64,000 nt of DNA, taken from the NCBI RefSeq assembly GCF_001435295.1, contig NZ_CM003594.1, positions 1,984,001 to 2,048,000 on the forward strand, read 5' to 3'. This DNA comes from Psychrobacter sp. P11F6 (GTDB lineage Bacteria > Pseudomonadota > Gammaproteobacteria > Pseudomonadales > Moraxellaceae). A program made the translations under genes and the position numbers. Shown piece after piece: positions 28,158 to 37,373 of the stretch. How positions within the stretch are numbered: position 1 is the first letter of the stretch; every line of letters begins with the position of its first letter. A model generated the notes under the pieces. That model ran no database searches. It had not been told where the DNA came from and saw only the letters and a list, made by a program, of their open reading frames with translations.

Positions 28158-29081
28158 ATGGAACACAAGCAGATTGAAAAATTGGCTGAACAGTTCATTA
28201 AAGGCAAGATCGACTTCCCTGAGAAAGTTAATCCACGTGTGCAAGAAATCACCCTGCGCATTGTGACCGATTTGATGAAAACGATTAATGATCTAAATAT
28301 CACTGCTGATGAATACTGGACTGGTGTGTCTTACATTGGCGATTTAGGCAAAGAAGCCGGCCTTTTATCACCAGGTTTAGGTTTTGATCATTTCATGGAT
28401 TTAATGATTGAAGAAGATATGAAAGCGGCTGGATTAGAAGGTGGCACAATACGTACCATTGAAGGGCCACTATATGTAGCAGGTGCTCCTGAAGAAAAAG
28501 GCTTTGCGCGGCTTGATGATGGTACTGAAGATGAAGAAGGCACAGTGCTATTTATGCAAGGATATGTTTATGACGAAGATGGCAATCCTATTCCGAATGC
28601 TAAAGTAGAGGCATGGCATGCCAACACCTTAGGTAACTACTCTTTCTTCGATGAATCGCAACCTGACTTTAATCTACGTCGTACCATCATTACTGATGGT
28701 GATGGCAAGTATGCTTTTCGTAGTATTGTGCCACTGGGTTACTCAGTACCACCAGGTGGCATGACGGATAAAGTATTAAGTGCTTTAGGACGTCATGGTA
28801 ATCGCCCTGCTCACATTCACTTCTTCGCTAGTGCTGAAGGTATGCGCAAATTAACCACGCAGATCAATATTGATGGTGATGAATACCTTTGGGATGACTT
28901 TGCTTTTGCCAGTCGTGAAGGCTTAGTACCGGAAGTCACTATGGTTGACGACGCTGATAATCTCAAAGAAAAAGGCCTTGATAAGCCTTATGCTTCAATC
29001 GATTTCGACTTCCATCTGTTAAAAAACAGTAAAGCTGATGTACAAGGTAGTGAAGTAGAACGTCGCCGTGCACAAGGGTAG
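28158..29081 (+). CDS. catA: Catechol 1,2-dioxygenase
   Basis: 307 residues, intradiol dioxygenase. N-terminal helical dimer domain (1-100), then the catalytic beta sandwich. The Fe(III) ligands are readable: Tyr in GPLYVAGAP, Tyr in VPLGYSVPP, and His, His in RPAHIHFF. It cleaves catechol from the phenol hydroxylase to cis,cis-muconate. Excellent AAGGAG ribosome site. A hairpin follows the stop. Confidence 0.96.
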   Translation: MEHKQIEKLAEQFIKGKIDFPEKVNPRVQEITLRIVTDLMKTINDLNITADEYWTGVSYIGDLGKEAGLLSPGLGFDHFMDLMIEEDMKAAGLEGGTIRTIEGPLYVAGAPEEKGFARLDDGTEDEEGTVLFMQGYVYDEDGNPIPNAKVEAWHANTLGNYSFFDESQPDFNLRRTIITDGDGKYAFRSIVPLGYSVPPGGMTDKVLSALGRHGNRPAHIHFFASAEGMRKLTTQINIDGDEYLWDDFAFASREGLVPEVTMVDDADNLKEKGLDKPYASIDFDFHLLKNSKADVQGSEVERRRAQG

Positions 29082-29155
29082 ATAGTATATTTTGTTAAAT
29101 ACTTAGCTTCTTCAGGTATTTACATAAAAGTCATGACTAATAATCTCAATATCTA

Positions 29156-29185
29156 CTTGATACCACGCCCTGCTGTGGTATCAAG
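29156..29185 (+). terminator. Hairpin after catA, partial terminator
   Basis: CTTGATACCAC pairs perfectly with GTGGTATCAAG across an 8-base loop and is followed by TTTAACTTT. It lies 75 bases after the catA stop and 147 before the next gene. It may reduce read-through into the downstream genes or stabilise a processed mRNA end. The rest of 29082-29331 shows no gene. Confidence 0.6.
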
Positions 29186-29331
29186 TTTAACTTTCGGCAA
29201 GCACTCATTATTTTCAATCCAATATCTAATCTTTTTTAACTCACTAATCCATTCATGAACTTGTTGTCTAATATAAACACTAATCTTAAGTTTTAGACAA
29301 TCATAAAATAAAATATGAACAAGGATGTTCT

Positions 29332-30159
29332 ATGAAAAATACGATGAATAAAATCGCCCTACTTACGATCGCTGCTAGCTTGTCATTTACCGTCCATGCT
29401 TCTGACTCTCACTATGTCCCAGGCATTGAAGGAATAAAAGCAAGTGTAGTACCGCCACCTGGGGTGTATTACAGAGGCTATCTCGTAAATTATAGCGCTG
29501 ATGAAAATGAGGCGTTACCAGATGACAGCGAGGTTAATGTTACTGCCCTTGCCAATCGAGCGATATGGGTCACACCGCAAAAGGTATTAGGTGGCGACTT
29601 AACACTTGAAGCTGTTCTCCCTTTATTAAGAACTGACCTTGAAGTTGGTGGCCAAAATATTGACGAGCGTACAGGACTAGGTGATTTATACGTGGGCGGC
29701 GTAATTGGTTGGCACGGTGACAGATGGGATGCAGTCACTGGCGTTGGCTATTGGGCAGACACAGGCGACTTTGATGCGACACGCGTTGCAAGTCCAGGAA
29801 AGGGCTATGATTCGGTCATGCTGACCCTTGGCGGTAACGTCAAGCTCAATCAACAAGGTGACATTAATCTCAGCGCCTTAAGTCGTTATGAGATGCCGAA
29901 CGGTGATGACTTAGATGACGAACTGATTGTTGAATGGGGTCTGAGCAAAAGTTACGGCTTGCTAGATGTCGGTTTGGTCGGTTATAACACTTTTGAGACT
30001 GGCGATGGCGACGAAGAAAGAAACGCCTTAGGACTATCCATGGGCTACTTTTCACCGCCTAACCTACTAGGTGGGGATGTCGCCGTGTATAAAGAGTATT
30101 CAAATAAAAATACTTTTGAGGGAGAGGTGATCAGAGCGTCGCTAACCAAAGTATTCTAA
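29332..30159 (+). CDS. Outer-membrane channel of the phenol MetA-degradation family (SphA-like)
   Basis: 275 residues. A cleavable signal peptide (MNKIALLTIAASLSFTVHA) is followed by the start of the mature family protein: GIEGIKASVVPPPGVYYRGYL. Alternating strands and a C-terminal Phe (LTKVF) point to an outer-membrane beta barrel. Members of this transporter family lie in aromatic degradation operons and are thought to let aromatics cross the outer membrane. Position between catA and the CoA-transferase genes supports phenol or a related aromatic. Confidence 0.82.
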   Translation: MKNTMNKIALLTIAASLSFTVHASDSHYVPGIEGIKASVVPPPGVYYRGYLVNYSADENEALPDDSEVNVTALANRAIWVTPQKVLGGDLTLEAVLPLLRTDLEVGGQNIDERTGLGDLYVGGVIGWHGDRWDAVTGVGYWADTGDFDATRVASPGKGYDSVMLTLGGNVKLNQQGDINLSALSRYEMPNGDDLDDELIVEWGLSKSYGLLDVGLVGYNTFETGDGDEERNALGLSMGYFSPPNLLGGDVAVYKEYSNKNTFEGEVIRASLTKVF

Positions 30160-30192
30160 AGATTTCCATAAGATCTAAAATAGGGTCAAACT

Positions 30193-30885
30193 ATGATAAA
30201 TAAAGCCGAAAAAAGTATGACTAAGGTGCTCAGTCAAATCAAAGACGGCGCTACCATTATGATTGGTGGTTTTGGGACGGCAGGACAACCTGCCGAACTG
30301 ATTGATGCGCTCATTGATTTGGGTGTTAAAGATTTAGTGATTATTAACAATAATGCAGGCAATGGTGATCATGGTCTTGCCAAACTATTAAAAACAGGGG
30401 CAGTGCGCAAAATTATTTGCTCGTTCCCGCGTCAGTCAGACTCTTGGGTATTTGACGAGCTATATCATGCGGGAAAAATCGAGCTTGAGCTGGTACCACA
30501 AGGCAATCTGGCCTGCCGTATTCAAGCAGCTGGCATGGGACTTGGTGCGGTATATACGCCAACTGGCTTTGGTACTTTGCTGGCAGAAGGTAAAGAGACG
30601 CGCCATATCGATGGCAAGGACTATGTGCTTGAATATCCAATCAAAGCAGATTTTGCCTTGATCAAAGCGGATAAGGGCGATCGCTGGGGCAATTTAGTCT
30701 ATCGTAAATCGGCACGTAACTTTGGTCCAATCATGGCCATGGCAGCTGACGTGACGATCGCTCAAGTCTCTAGTAGTGTCGATCTGGGTGAGCTTGATCC
30801 TGAACACATCATCACACCAGGTATCTTTGTGCAACATGTGGTGCAAATCGAGCCGACACATGCTACTACCGCAGCCAGCGCTTAA
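30193..30885 (+). CDS. pcaI: 3-oxoadipate CoA-transferase subunit A
   Basis: 230 residues. Family I CoA-transferase alpha subunit: DGATIMIGGFGTAGQPAELI near 17 (the G-rich GGFGxxG motif) and a PTGFGTLLAEGKE segment near 120. Together with the next gene it moves CoA from succinyl-CoA to 3-oxoadipate. Follows the channel gene by 33 bases. Called catI where it belongs to a cat operon. Confidence 0.93.
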   Translation: MINKAEKSMTKVLSQIKDGATIMIGGFGTAGQPAELIDALIDLGVKDLVIINNNAGNGDHGLAKLLKTGAVRKIICSFPRQSDSWVFDELYHAGKIELELVPQGNLACRIQAAGMGLGAVYTPTGFGTLLAEGKETRHIDGKDYVLEYPIKADFALIKADKGDRWGNLVYRKSARNFGPIMAMAADVTIAQVSSSVDLGELDPEHIITPGIFVQHVVQIEPTHATTAASA

Positions 30886-30911
30886 TACGGTCAATCATAA
30901 GGAGCGTCATC

Positions 30912-31562
30912 ATGAGCCATACATTACTCACACGGGATCAAATCGCTGAGCGTGCTGCCCGAGATATTCCAGATGGTGCCTATGTCAATTTGGGCATAGG
31001 ACTACCCACAAAAATTGCAAAGTATTTACCTGCTGATAAGGATGTGTTTTTGCATTCAGAAAATGGCCTGCTGGCTTTTGGCCCTCCCCCTGCCAAAGGT
31101 GAAGAAGATCCAGAACTGATCAATGCCGGAAAAGAATACGTCACCATGTTAGATGGCGGTAGCTTCTTTCACCATGGCGACTCGTTTGCCATGATGCGCG
31201 GCGGCCATATTGATATTTGCGTATTGGGTGCGTTTCAAGTTGCAGCCAATGGTGACTTGGCCAACTGGAGCACTGGTGCAGAAGGTGCAATACCTGCTGT
31301 CGGCGGGGCTATGGACTTAGCCGTCGGTGCCAAAAAAGTCTTTGTAATGACCAATCACACGACTAAAACAGGCGAACCCAAGATCGTCAGTGAGCTTACT
31401 TTTCCTGTCACTGGCAAGGGCTGCGTCGATCGAATTTTCACCGACCTGTGTGTCATCGACGTGACTGATAAAGGGCTGGTAGTGACTGAAATGGTAGATA
31501 ACCTAAGCTTTAATGACTTACAAGCGGTAACGGGTGCCACCCTCATTGACGCGACTAAATAG
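30912..31562 (+). CDS. pcaJ: 3-oxoadipate CoA-transferase subunit B
   Basis: 216 residues. Family I CoA-transferase beta subunit with VNLGIGLPTKIAKYL and the catalytic Glu in SENGLLAFG. Forms a heteromer with the preceding subunit. AAGGAG ribosome site. Tight spacing (26 bases). Equivalent to catJ. Confidence 0.93.
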   Translation: MSHTLLTRDQIAERAARDIPDGAYVNLGIGLPTKIAKYLPADKDVFLHSENGLLAFGPPPAKGEEDPELINAGKEYVTMLDGGSFFHHGDSFAMMRGGHIDICVLGAFQVAANGDLANWSTGAEGAIPAVGGAMDLAVGAKKVFVMTNHTTKTGEPKIVSELTFPVTGKGCVDRIFTDLCVIDVTDKGLVVTEMVDNLSFNDLQAVTGATLIDATK

Positions 31563-31596
31563 AAACATCTCATAATTAAAACTTAGGATAACCGCT

Positions 31597-32829
31597 ATGT
31601 TCGATTCAACTACTGGTTTAAACAACGCCTATATTATTGATGCCATTCGCACGCCTTTTGGACGTTACGGTGGTGCTCTAGCCCCTATACGTGCCGATGA
31701 TTTGGGCGCTATTCCTATTAAAGCCTTGATGGAACGCAATACCAATGTCGATTGGGTGCAAGTAGATGATGTTATTTACGGCTGTGCCAATCAAAGCGGT
31801 GAGGACAATCGTAACGTCGGGCGCATGTCATCATTGCTCGCAGGTCTTCCTTATCAAGTGCCTGCTACTACGGTCAACCGCTTATGCGGCTCATCAATGG
31901 ATGCGTTAGCGATAGCGGCGCGTGCGATTAAAGCCGGAGAAGCAAGTCTCATTATCGCAGGCGGCGTTGAGAGCATGAGCCGTGCACCATTTGTAATGGG
32001 AAAATCAGTCAAAGCATTTGGGCGTGGTCAAAAGCTTGAAGACACCACCATGGGCTGGCGCTTTATCAACCCAAAGCTCGACGAGTTATATGGCACGGAG
32101 ACCATGCCACAAACGGCGGAAAATGTCGCTGAGCAGTTCAACATCAATCGTGCTGACCAAGATGCCTTTGCACTACGCAGCCAACAACGTACCAATGCTG
32201 CACAAGCATCAGGTTTTTTCAAAGACGAGATTGTCCCAGTCATCATCCCGCAGCGCAAAAGTGAGGCTGTCATTGTCGATAAAGATGAGCATCCTCGTGC
32301 AGACACCACGCTTGAGAAATTAACCAAACTGCGTGCCATCGTCAAAGAAAACGGCACAGTGACGGCGGGTAATGCCTCAGGCATTAATGATGGTGCGGCG
32401 GCTTTTTTAATAGCTTCAGAGCAAGCGGTGAAACAGTTTAACTTAAAGCCGCGTGCGCGTATTGTTGCTTCCACCACGGTAGGTGTTGAGCCACGTATTA
32501 TGGGCTTTGCTCCAGCGCCTGCGATGAAAAAGCTACTGGTGCAAACTGGACTGTCTCTTGATGAGATGGATGTCATTGAATTAAACGAAGCCTTTGCAGC
32601 GCAATCACTAGCTTGCACGCGTGACTTGGGATTAGCTGACGATAGCGAGCGTGTCAATCCGAATGGCGGTGCGATTGCGCTTGGTCACCCACTTGGCGCA
32701 TCAGGCGCACGTTTGATTTTGACAGCACTCAATCAACTTGAGAAAACGGATAAGCGTTATGCCATCTGCTCGATGTGTATTGGGGTGGGACAAGGTATCG
32801 CCATGATTGTTGAACGTGCTGAGTATTGA
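31597..32829 (+). CDS. pcaF: 3-oxoadipyl-CoA thiolase
   Basis: 410 residues. Thiolase with nucleophile Cys in NRLCGSSMDAL near 95, NEAFAAQSL, the His motif GGAIALGHPLGASGAR near 365, and the second Cys in CSMCIGVGQG near 390. It cleaves 3-oxoadipyl-CoA to succinyl-CoA and acetyl-CoA, the last step of the pathway. Equivalent to catF. Acetyl-CoA acetyltransferases are close homologues, but the operon favours this call. Confidence 0.92.
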   Translation: MFDSTTGLNNAYIIDAIRTPFGRYGGALAPIRADDLGAIPIKALMERNTNVDWVQVDDVIYGCANQSGEDNRNVGRMSSLLAGLPYQVPATTVNRLCGSSMDALAIAARAIKAGEASLIIAGGVESMSRAPFVMGKSVKAFGRGQKLEDTTMGWRFINPKLDELYGTETMPQTAENVAEQFNINRADQDAFALRSQQRTNAAQASGFFKDEIVPVIIPQRKSEAVIVDKDEHPRADTTLEKLTKLRAIVKENGTVTAGNASGINDGAAAFLIASEQAVKQFNLKPRARIVASTTVGVEPRIMGFAPAPAMKKLLVQTGLSLDEMDVIELNEAFAAQSLACTRDLGLADDSERVNPNGGAIALGHPLGASGARLILTALNQLEKTDKRYAICSMCIGVGQGIAMIVERAEY

Positions 32830-32915
32830 ACAATAAATAACCAATCATCGTAGCCATAACTCGATGCGCCACTACCATCATCATCACCCCAAAATGACAA
32901 ATAAGGATGATCGTT

Positions 32916-33692
32916 ATGCCTGTACTTGAAAATAAAAACGTTACCTTAAGCTATGCCACTTTTGGTGATAGCCGTAACCCTGCGCTTATATTCTCCAACT
33001 CTTTAGGTACCAGCTACCACATGTGGCAGCCGCAAATTGATGCTTTGCAAAACGATTACTTCATCATCTGTTATGACACCCGTGGTCATGGTAAGTCCTC
33101 TGCACCCAAAGGCCCTTATAGCTTAGATCAGCTTGGACAAGACGTCATTGATTTGCTCGATCACTTGAATATTGATAAAGCGTTCTTTTGTGGCATCTCA
33201 ATGGGCGGCATGACGGGCCAGTGGCTAGCCGTCCATTATCCTAACCGCTTCTATCACTTGTTGCTGTGCAATACTGCCGCCAAGATTGGTAATGAGGCGG
33301 CGTGGATAGCGCGCGCTCAATTGGTTCGCGCGCAAGGTTTGGATTCTATCGCCGCTACAGCCGCATCGCGCTGGTTTACTGAGGGCTTTATCAGTAACCA
33401 TCCTGATATCGTCAACGCCTTGTCTGACACTCTTGCCGCTAACAGTAGCGAAGGTTATGCCAGCTGCTGTGAGGCGCTGGCTGTCGCTGATACTCGCGAG
33501 CAGTTAAAAGATATCGATGTCGCGATTACGGTGGTGGCAGGTACTAAAGATCCAGTGACGACGGTTGCCGATGGTCAATATATGGTCGATCATATTCCTA
33601 ACGCCACGCTTGCCACGATTGACGCGTCACACATCTCAAACATTGAGCAACCACAAGTATTCAATCAAACTATTCATAAACACTTTGCCTAA
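32916..33692 (+). CDS. pcaD: 3-oxoadipate enol-lactonase
   Basis: 258 residues from MPVLENKNV. AAGGA lies nine bases before this ATG but would abut the alternative ATG at 32907, so the inner start is preferred. Alpha/beta hydrolase with nucleophile Ser in CGISMGGMTG, Asp in TKDPVTT and His in DASHISNIEQP. Hydrolyses the enol-lactone from CatC to 3-oxoadipate. Last gene of the plus-strand run, before a strong terminator. Confidence 0.92.
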   Translation: MPVLENKNVTLSYATFGDSRNPALIFSNSLGTSYHMWQPQIDALQNDYFIICYDTRGHGKSSAPKGPYSLDQLGQDVIDLLDHLNIDKAFFCGISMGGMTGQWLAVHYPNRFYHLLLCNTAAKIGNEAAWIARAQLVRAQGLDSIAATAASRWFTEGFISNHPDIVNALSDTLAANSSEGYASCCEALAVADTREQLKDIDVAITVVAGTKDPVTTVADGQYMVDHIPNATLATIDASHISNIEQPQVFNQTIHKHFA

Positions 33693-33760
33693 ATAAGTAT
33701 TTTATTTAAATAAACATAATGCTTAAACCGATTAAAATGACTCGCTTTAAACGATAACTA

Positions 33761-33790
33761 AAAAACCCCGACATTTATGTCGGGGTTTTT
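33761..33790. terminator. Bidirectional terminator between pcaD and dmpP
   Basis: AAAAACCCCGACA and TGTCGGGGTTTTT form a perfect 13-bp stem with a TTTA loop, with A/T tracts on both sides. It serves the convergent cat/pca and phenol hydroxylase operons. Confidence 0.9.
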
Positions 33791-33833
33791 TATGTAAGTA
33801 TATATTGAGAAAAATATGACAAGCTTATGACTA

Positions 33834-34892
33834 CTAAATGCGCTTAAATAAAGCAGAACGACTTGACTCGTCCGTACCATCAGCCGCAGTTAAGAAACGC
33901 TCCATATGAATATCTCGCTCAAATAGACGGGCTTGCATCAAAGTTGTAATAGTCGCATCAATCATAGGCGGCGGACCACACATATACGCTTTATGACCTG
34001 AGCATTTCCCATTAAAATGGTGCTTGACCGCATCATTCACATAACCTTTGAAGCCTGACCACTCCCCTAACGTGTCTTCATCACTTAAAGCAGGAATATA
34101 ATGAAAGTTGTCATACTCTATTGCTAGCTGCTCAAACTTATCTCTATGATACAGCTCAGGAATATTTCTAGCCCCTTGAAATAGATAGAGCTGACGAGTT
34201 TCCCCTTGCTCTAATAAGTCCAGAATCATCGACTCAGGACTTGATAAACCTGACCCGCCTGCCACAAAGATCATATCTTGACTATCGCTACTGCGCACGA
34301 AAAACTGACCATAAGGACCTGACAGCTCGATGCTATCACCAACTGCTAACTCATTATGGAGCCAAGAAGTGCCTTTACCTTCATTGACTAAGCGCACATG
34401 CAGTTCAACGATATTAGACTGTGACGGCGGATTGGCAATAGAAAAGGCTCGCGTCCCAACATCAGGGATATCTAAGTTGATATATTGGCCGGCTTGGAAT
34501 TGCATGTCGCTATCTAACTGCAAGCGAATTCCTAAAATAGTAGGCGATAAAGGCGTCACTGACTCAACCGTCGCTGTATAATCTTCTACCGGATAGCCCA
34601 AAAAGTCAGGATCAACATCTATATCGGCTTCGATGACCAAATCGGACTCAGGATAACAACAACAAGCGAGTACTTTGCCTTCATCACGCTCAACCTCCAT
34701 CAGTGCAAAGGTAGATGCCTCTCCAAGATCAGCAAAGCCTTCTAAAACCTGAACTTTACAAGTCCCGCAAGTACCATGACCGCAAGCAAAAGGTAGCCAA
34801 ACCCCTTGCCTTAAAGCCGCTTGTAATAAAGTCTGACCGTCTTCTACTTCAATAACATCACCGGTTGGCTCAATAGTGACTTCATAGGACAT
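33834..34892 (-). CDS. dmpP: Phenol hydroxylase reductase component P5
   Basis: 352 residues. N-terminal plant-type [2Fe-2S] ferredoxin domain with cluster cysteines in CGHGTCGTCK and CCCYPESD, then an FAD domain (RAFSIANPPS) and an NAD domain (FVAGGSGLSSPESM; MCGPPPMID). Passes electrons from NADH to the diiron hydroxylase. Last gene of the minus-strand dmpKLMNOP operon. Confidence 0.94.
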   Translation of the reverse strand: MSYEVTIEPTGDVIEVEDGQTLLQAALRQGVWLPFACGHGTCGTCKVQVLEGFADLGEASTFALMEVERDEGKVLACCCYPESDLVIEADIDVDPDFLGYPVEDYTATVESVTPLSPTILGIRLQLDSDMQFQAGQYINLDIPDVGTRAFSIANPPSQSNIVELHVRLVNEGKGTSWLHNELAVGDSIELSGPYGQFFVRSSDSQDMIFVAGGSGLSSPESMILDLLEQGETRQLYLFQGARNIPELYHRDKFEQLAIEYDNFHYIPALSDEDTLGEWSGFKGYVNDAVKHHFNGKCSGHKAYMCGPPPMIDATITTLMQARLFERDIHMERFLTAADGTDESSRSALFKRI

Positions 34893-34954
34893 ATCGCTCT
34901 CCCTTGCAATATTTATTAAAATTAGTGATTTAAATGTTTAATTGAAAAGAAACC

Positions 34955-35317
34955 TTAAACACCTGTACCTTTCCAGCCATTTAAACCTGGCGTTTTAAAG
35001 CGTAAGAGCGACTTATGATCAAAGCCAACCTCTTCTAGAGTTTGCTCATCTGATGGCGTAATCATCTCTCCATTGAGATTCCAGAGTACCTCATCCCATT
35101 TTATATGCTCAAAATCAGGATGCTGATTGAAGCCGTCAGGTAATACACCAGCCTTAAAGTCTTTAAACGTCATGTTAGGCGGCAACGGAAAAGCCTTTGC
35201 CGAACAAAATAGCAGATGCTCATCCCAACCGACAAAGACTACAATGTTGTCGCCATAATTTTCTTGTTTGTCCATAACCTTGCCCGTGTAATCTGGGCGA
35301 ATCGCTGTAACTACCAT
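34955..35317 (-). CDS. dmpO: Phenol hydroxylase component P4
   Basis: 120 residues when started at MVVTAIRPDY. AAGGAA six bases before this ATG decides against the start ten codons upstream and gives the usual DmpO length. Conserved GYNV-type core (KVMDKQENYGDNIVVFVGWD; FNQHPDFEHI). Part of the multicomponent hydroxylase. Its exact role in relatives is subunit assembly or oligomer support. Confidence 0.9.
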   Translation of the reverse strand: MVVTAIRPDYTGKVMDKQENYGDNIVVFVGWDEHLLFCSAKAFPLPPNMTFKDFKAGVLPDGFNQHPDFEHIKWDEVLWNLNGEMITPSDEQTLEEVGFDHKSLLRFKTPGLNGWKGTGV

Positions 35318-35463
35318 AATAATTTCCTTATTGATATATTTGCTCATTAATTACTTGCTTATTAACTATTTAGCATTCTATTGTTGAGAGCTTATTTGTG
35401 TATCTTGGTTCAGTAGCGCTGACTTTGTTTGGCCGCGCTACTAAGCTCTAATCAACCAATAAA

Positions 35464-36981
35464 TTAAGCGTTCCCTTTCCATTTGTTCCAGTTTTGCTCA
35501 TCCACAGAACCTTTGAAGTCCATATTATCGACACCCACATTGAAGCGATAATACTCACTAAGAATCTTCTCAAGCTCAGGGCCACCACAGTTACCTTGCA
35601 ATATTTGCTGTACTGGTAACCACGCTTGCACGTACTTTTCAGGCTCATCAACGAAGATATCATGGCAACCATCTGAACACATGTGGTAGCGCTCTTCGTT
35701 ATAAACTGTCGTACGGTAGCTAAATGTACCAGGATCACCGTCCATTTCCGTAAAGGTCATGGGTACCTGACAGACTTGGCACAACATAGGCAGGCCTGAG
35801 CTATAAAAACGCTTGCCTTCTGCTTCCATTTTCTTTGCCAACTCCCAACGCGGACGATAGTATTTATCAAAAGTGTTAGGGTATTTTTCACTGAGCCAGT
35901 CAAGCTCTTCATCAGAGGGGATAAAGGTATGGAAACCAGCCGCATGACCGAAGTTATAGAAAATCCACCATGCTTGATGCGAGATATGTTCTTTTTCCTT
36001 TTCAATCACTTCGCTGTATTTTGGTCTTTTTAGGCCATAACGAGCGAGATCATCAAACAACGCCCCGCCCGCATCTTCAAAATATACTTCCCACGCTTCT
36101 TTCCAAGACATGACTTTGTTCGGTAACATATAATCCATCATCATCGCGACGATAGAGAGCAAACGCGTTCCACGCCAGAACCACTTATCGATCCACTTTT
36201 GTACGATAGGTAAGTTATCTTCATGCTGCTCAAGTAGGAATTTAATAATCTCAAGCCCAAGCGTCATGTGACGGGCTTCATCAGATTGCGCACTAAAGCC
36301 AAAGGTTACGGTTGCCATATCACCATTGTGTGCAGCACCTGACATGAAAGGTACGAATAACAAATTGGTTAGTACGTATTCAAAAGAAAACGAAATGGCA
36401 AGCAAGAACTCAAATGGTCCTGCTGAGCGTGCGTCTTCAAAGAACGACTTAGGAACAGATAAATACCAAACACGGTCATGCATATGGCTCCAATCTTGAA
36501 AGCCATTGAAATACTTGTTGAAATGACTCATAGCATGAACTTGCGTTTGCACATGACGAAGCTCATCAATGGATTGCATTTGACAAGCAATACGAGCGCC
36601 GATACCGCCAAACTGCCGACCAACATGAGCGTAGCCTTGGTATGCTTGATACTCTAATGGCGTAACGCCTGTCAAAAACACTTTAATGGCATTAAGATAA
36701 CGTGGATCTGATACATTCATCTGACCGTTATTTTGAGAAAATGCATCAAAAATAGCATAAAGCTTTTTCTCTTTCTCGGCCTGATACTTCCAATAGGTGT
36801 CCATGGTCAGACGAAACGGATCTTCCCATTTTGACCAATCAGTAATCTTGATGCCTTCGAACTCTTCATAAGGAAAGGCTTCCTTTTTGTCTTCATAAGA
36901 AAAGTCCCAATCAAGATCACGAGTGAGTAGCCGATACTTTTCTTTCAGATTTAAGCGCTTTTTAGTTTTTGTGGTACTCAT
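35464..36981 (-). CDS. dmpN: Phenol hydroxylase large (alpha) subunit P3
   Basis: 505 residues, the diiron oxygenase subunit. Ligands: Glu in TPLEYQAYQ, ExxH in SIDELRHVQ, Glu in SFSFEYVLTN, and ExxH in SDEARHMTL. A C-terminal four-cysteine site (CQVC and CSDGC) may bind zinc, as in this family. It hydroxylates phenol to catechol at the dinuclear iron centre. AGGAG ribosome site. Length matches DmpN closely. Confidence 0.96.
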   Translation of the reverse strand: MSTTKTKKRLNLKEKYRLLTRDLDWDFSYEDKKEAFPYEEFEGIKITDWSKWEDPFRLTMDTYWKYQAEKEKKLYAIFDAFSQNNGQMNVSDPRYLNAIKVFLTGVTPLEYQAYQGYAHVGRQFGGIGARIACQMQSIDELRHVQTQVHAMSHFNKYFNGFQDWSHMHDRVWYLSVPKSFFEDARSAGPFEFLLAISFSFEYVLTNLLFVPFMSGAAHNGDMATVTFGFSAQSDEARHMTLGLEIIKFLLEQHEDNLPIVQKWIDKWFWRGTRLLSIVAMMMDYMLPNKVMSWKEAWEVYFEDAGGALFDDLARYGLKRPKYSEVIEKEKEHISHQAWWIFYNFGHAAGFHTFIPSDEELDWLSEKYPNTFDKYYRPRWELAKKMEAEGKRFYSSGLPMLCQVCQVPMTFTEMDGDPGTFSYRTTVYNEERYHMCSDGCHDIFVDEPEKYVQAWLPVQQILQGNCGGPELEKILSEYYRFNVGVDNMDFKGSVDEQNWNKWKGNA

Positions 36982-37053
36982 GTTGTACTCCTTAGCAAAT
37001 GCTAGGTTATTAGTTAATGATATACTTCAATCGTTCATGACTAATTAAGACTA

Positions 37054-37320
37054 TCAACTCCAGCTCAACGTCAGAGAATCTTCTTCCTCTTCGACATTCC
37101 CGCCAAGTGTTACCAAGCTAAGCTGCAGCTCTTGAACATCCCACTCACGGCCAAGCTTTTCTTCGACCGTTTCGCGATTGATGACCAAGCGATCTTCGCA
37201 TTCCATACGAATCATAGCTGGCTGGTAGGTAACGGTGACTCCTGGATTATCTTCTTCAACGGCCTGAACGATATAACGCGACATATCGTTGTCTTGTAAC
37301 GCCAGATATACTTTTGACAT
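37054..37320 (-). CDS. dmpM: Phenol hydroxylase regulatory (effector) component P2
   Basis: 88 residues, cofactor-less effector protein of the MmoB/DmpM family: LALQDNDMSRYIVQAVEEDNPGV at the N-terminus and TLGGNVEEEEDSLTLSW at the end. Binds the oxygenase and tunes catalysis. GGAAGA before the ATG. Lies between dmpN and dmpL as in known operons. Confidence 0.94.
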   Translation of the reverse strand: MSKVYLALQDNDMSRYIVQAVEEDNPGVTVTYQPAMIRMECEDRLVINRETVEEKLGREWDVQELQLSLVTLGGNVEEEEDSLTLSWS

Positions 37321-37373
37321 AAGCTTCTTCCATGAAAATTGGTTTAAGTTACGATGATAAATTTATAACTAGA

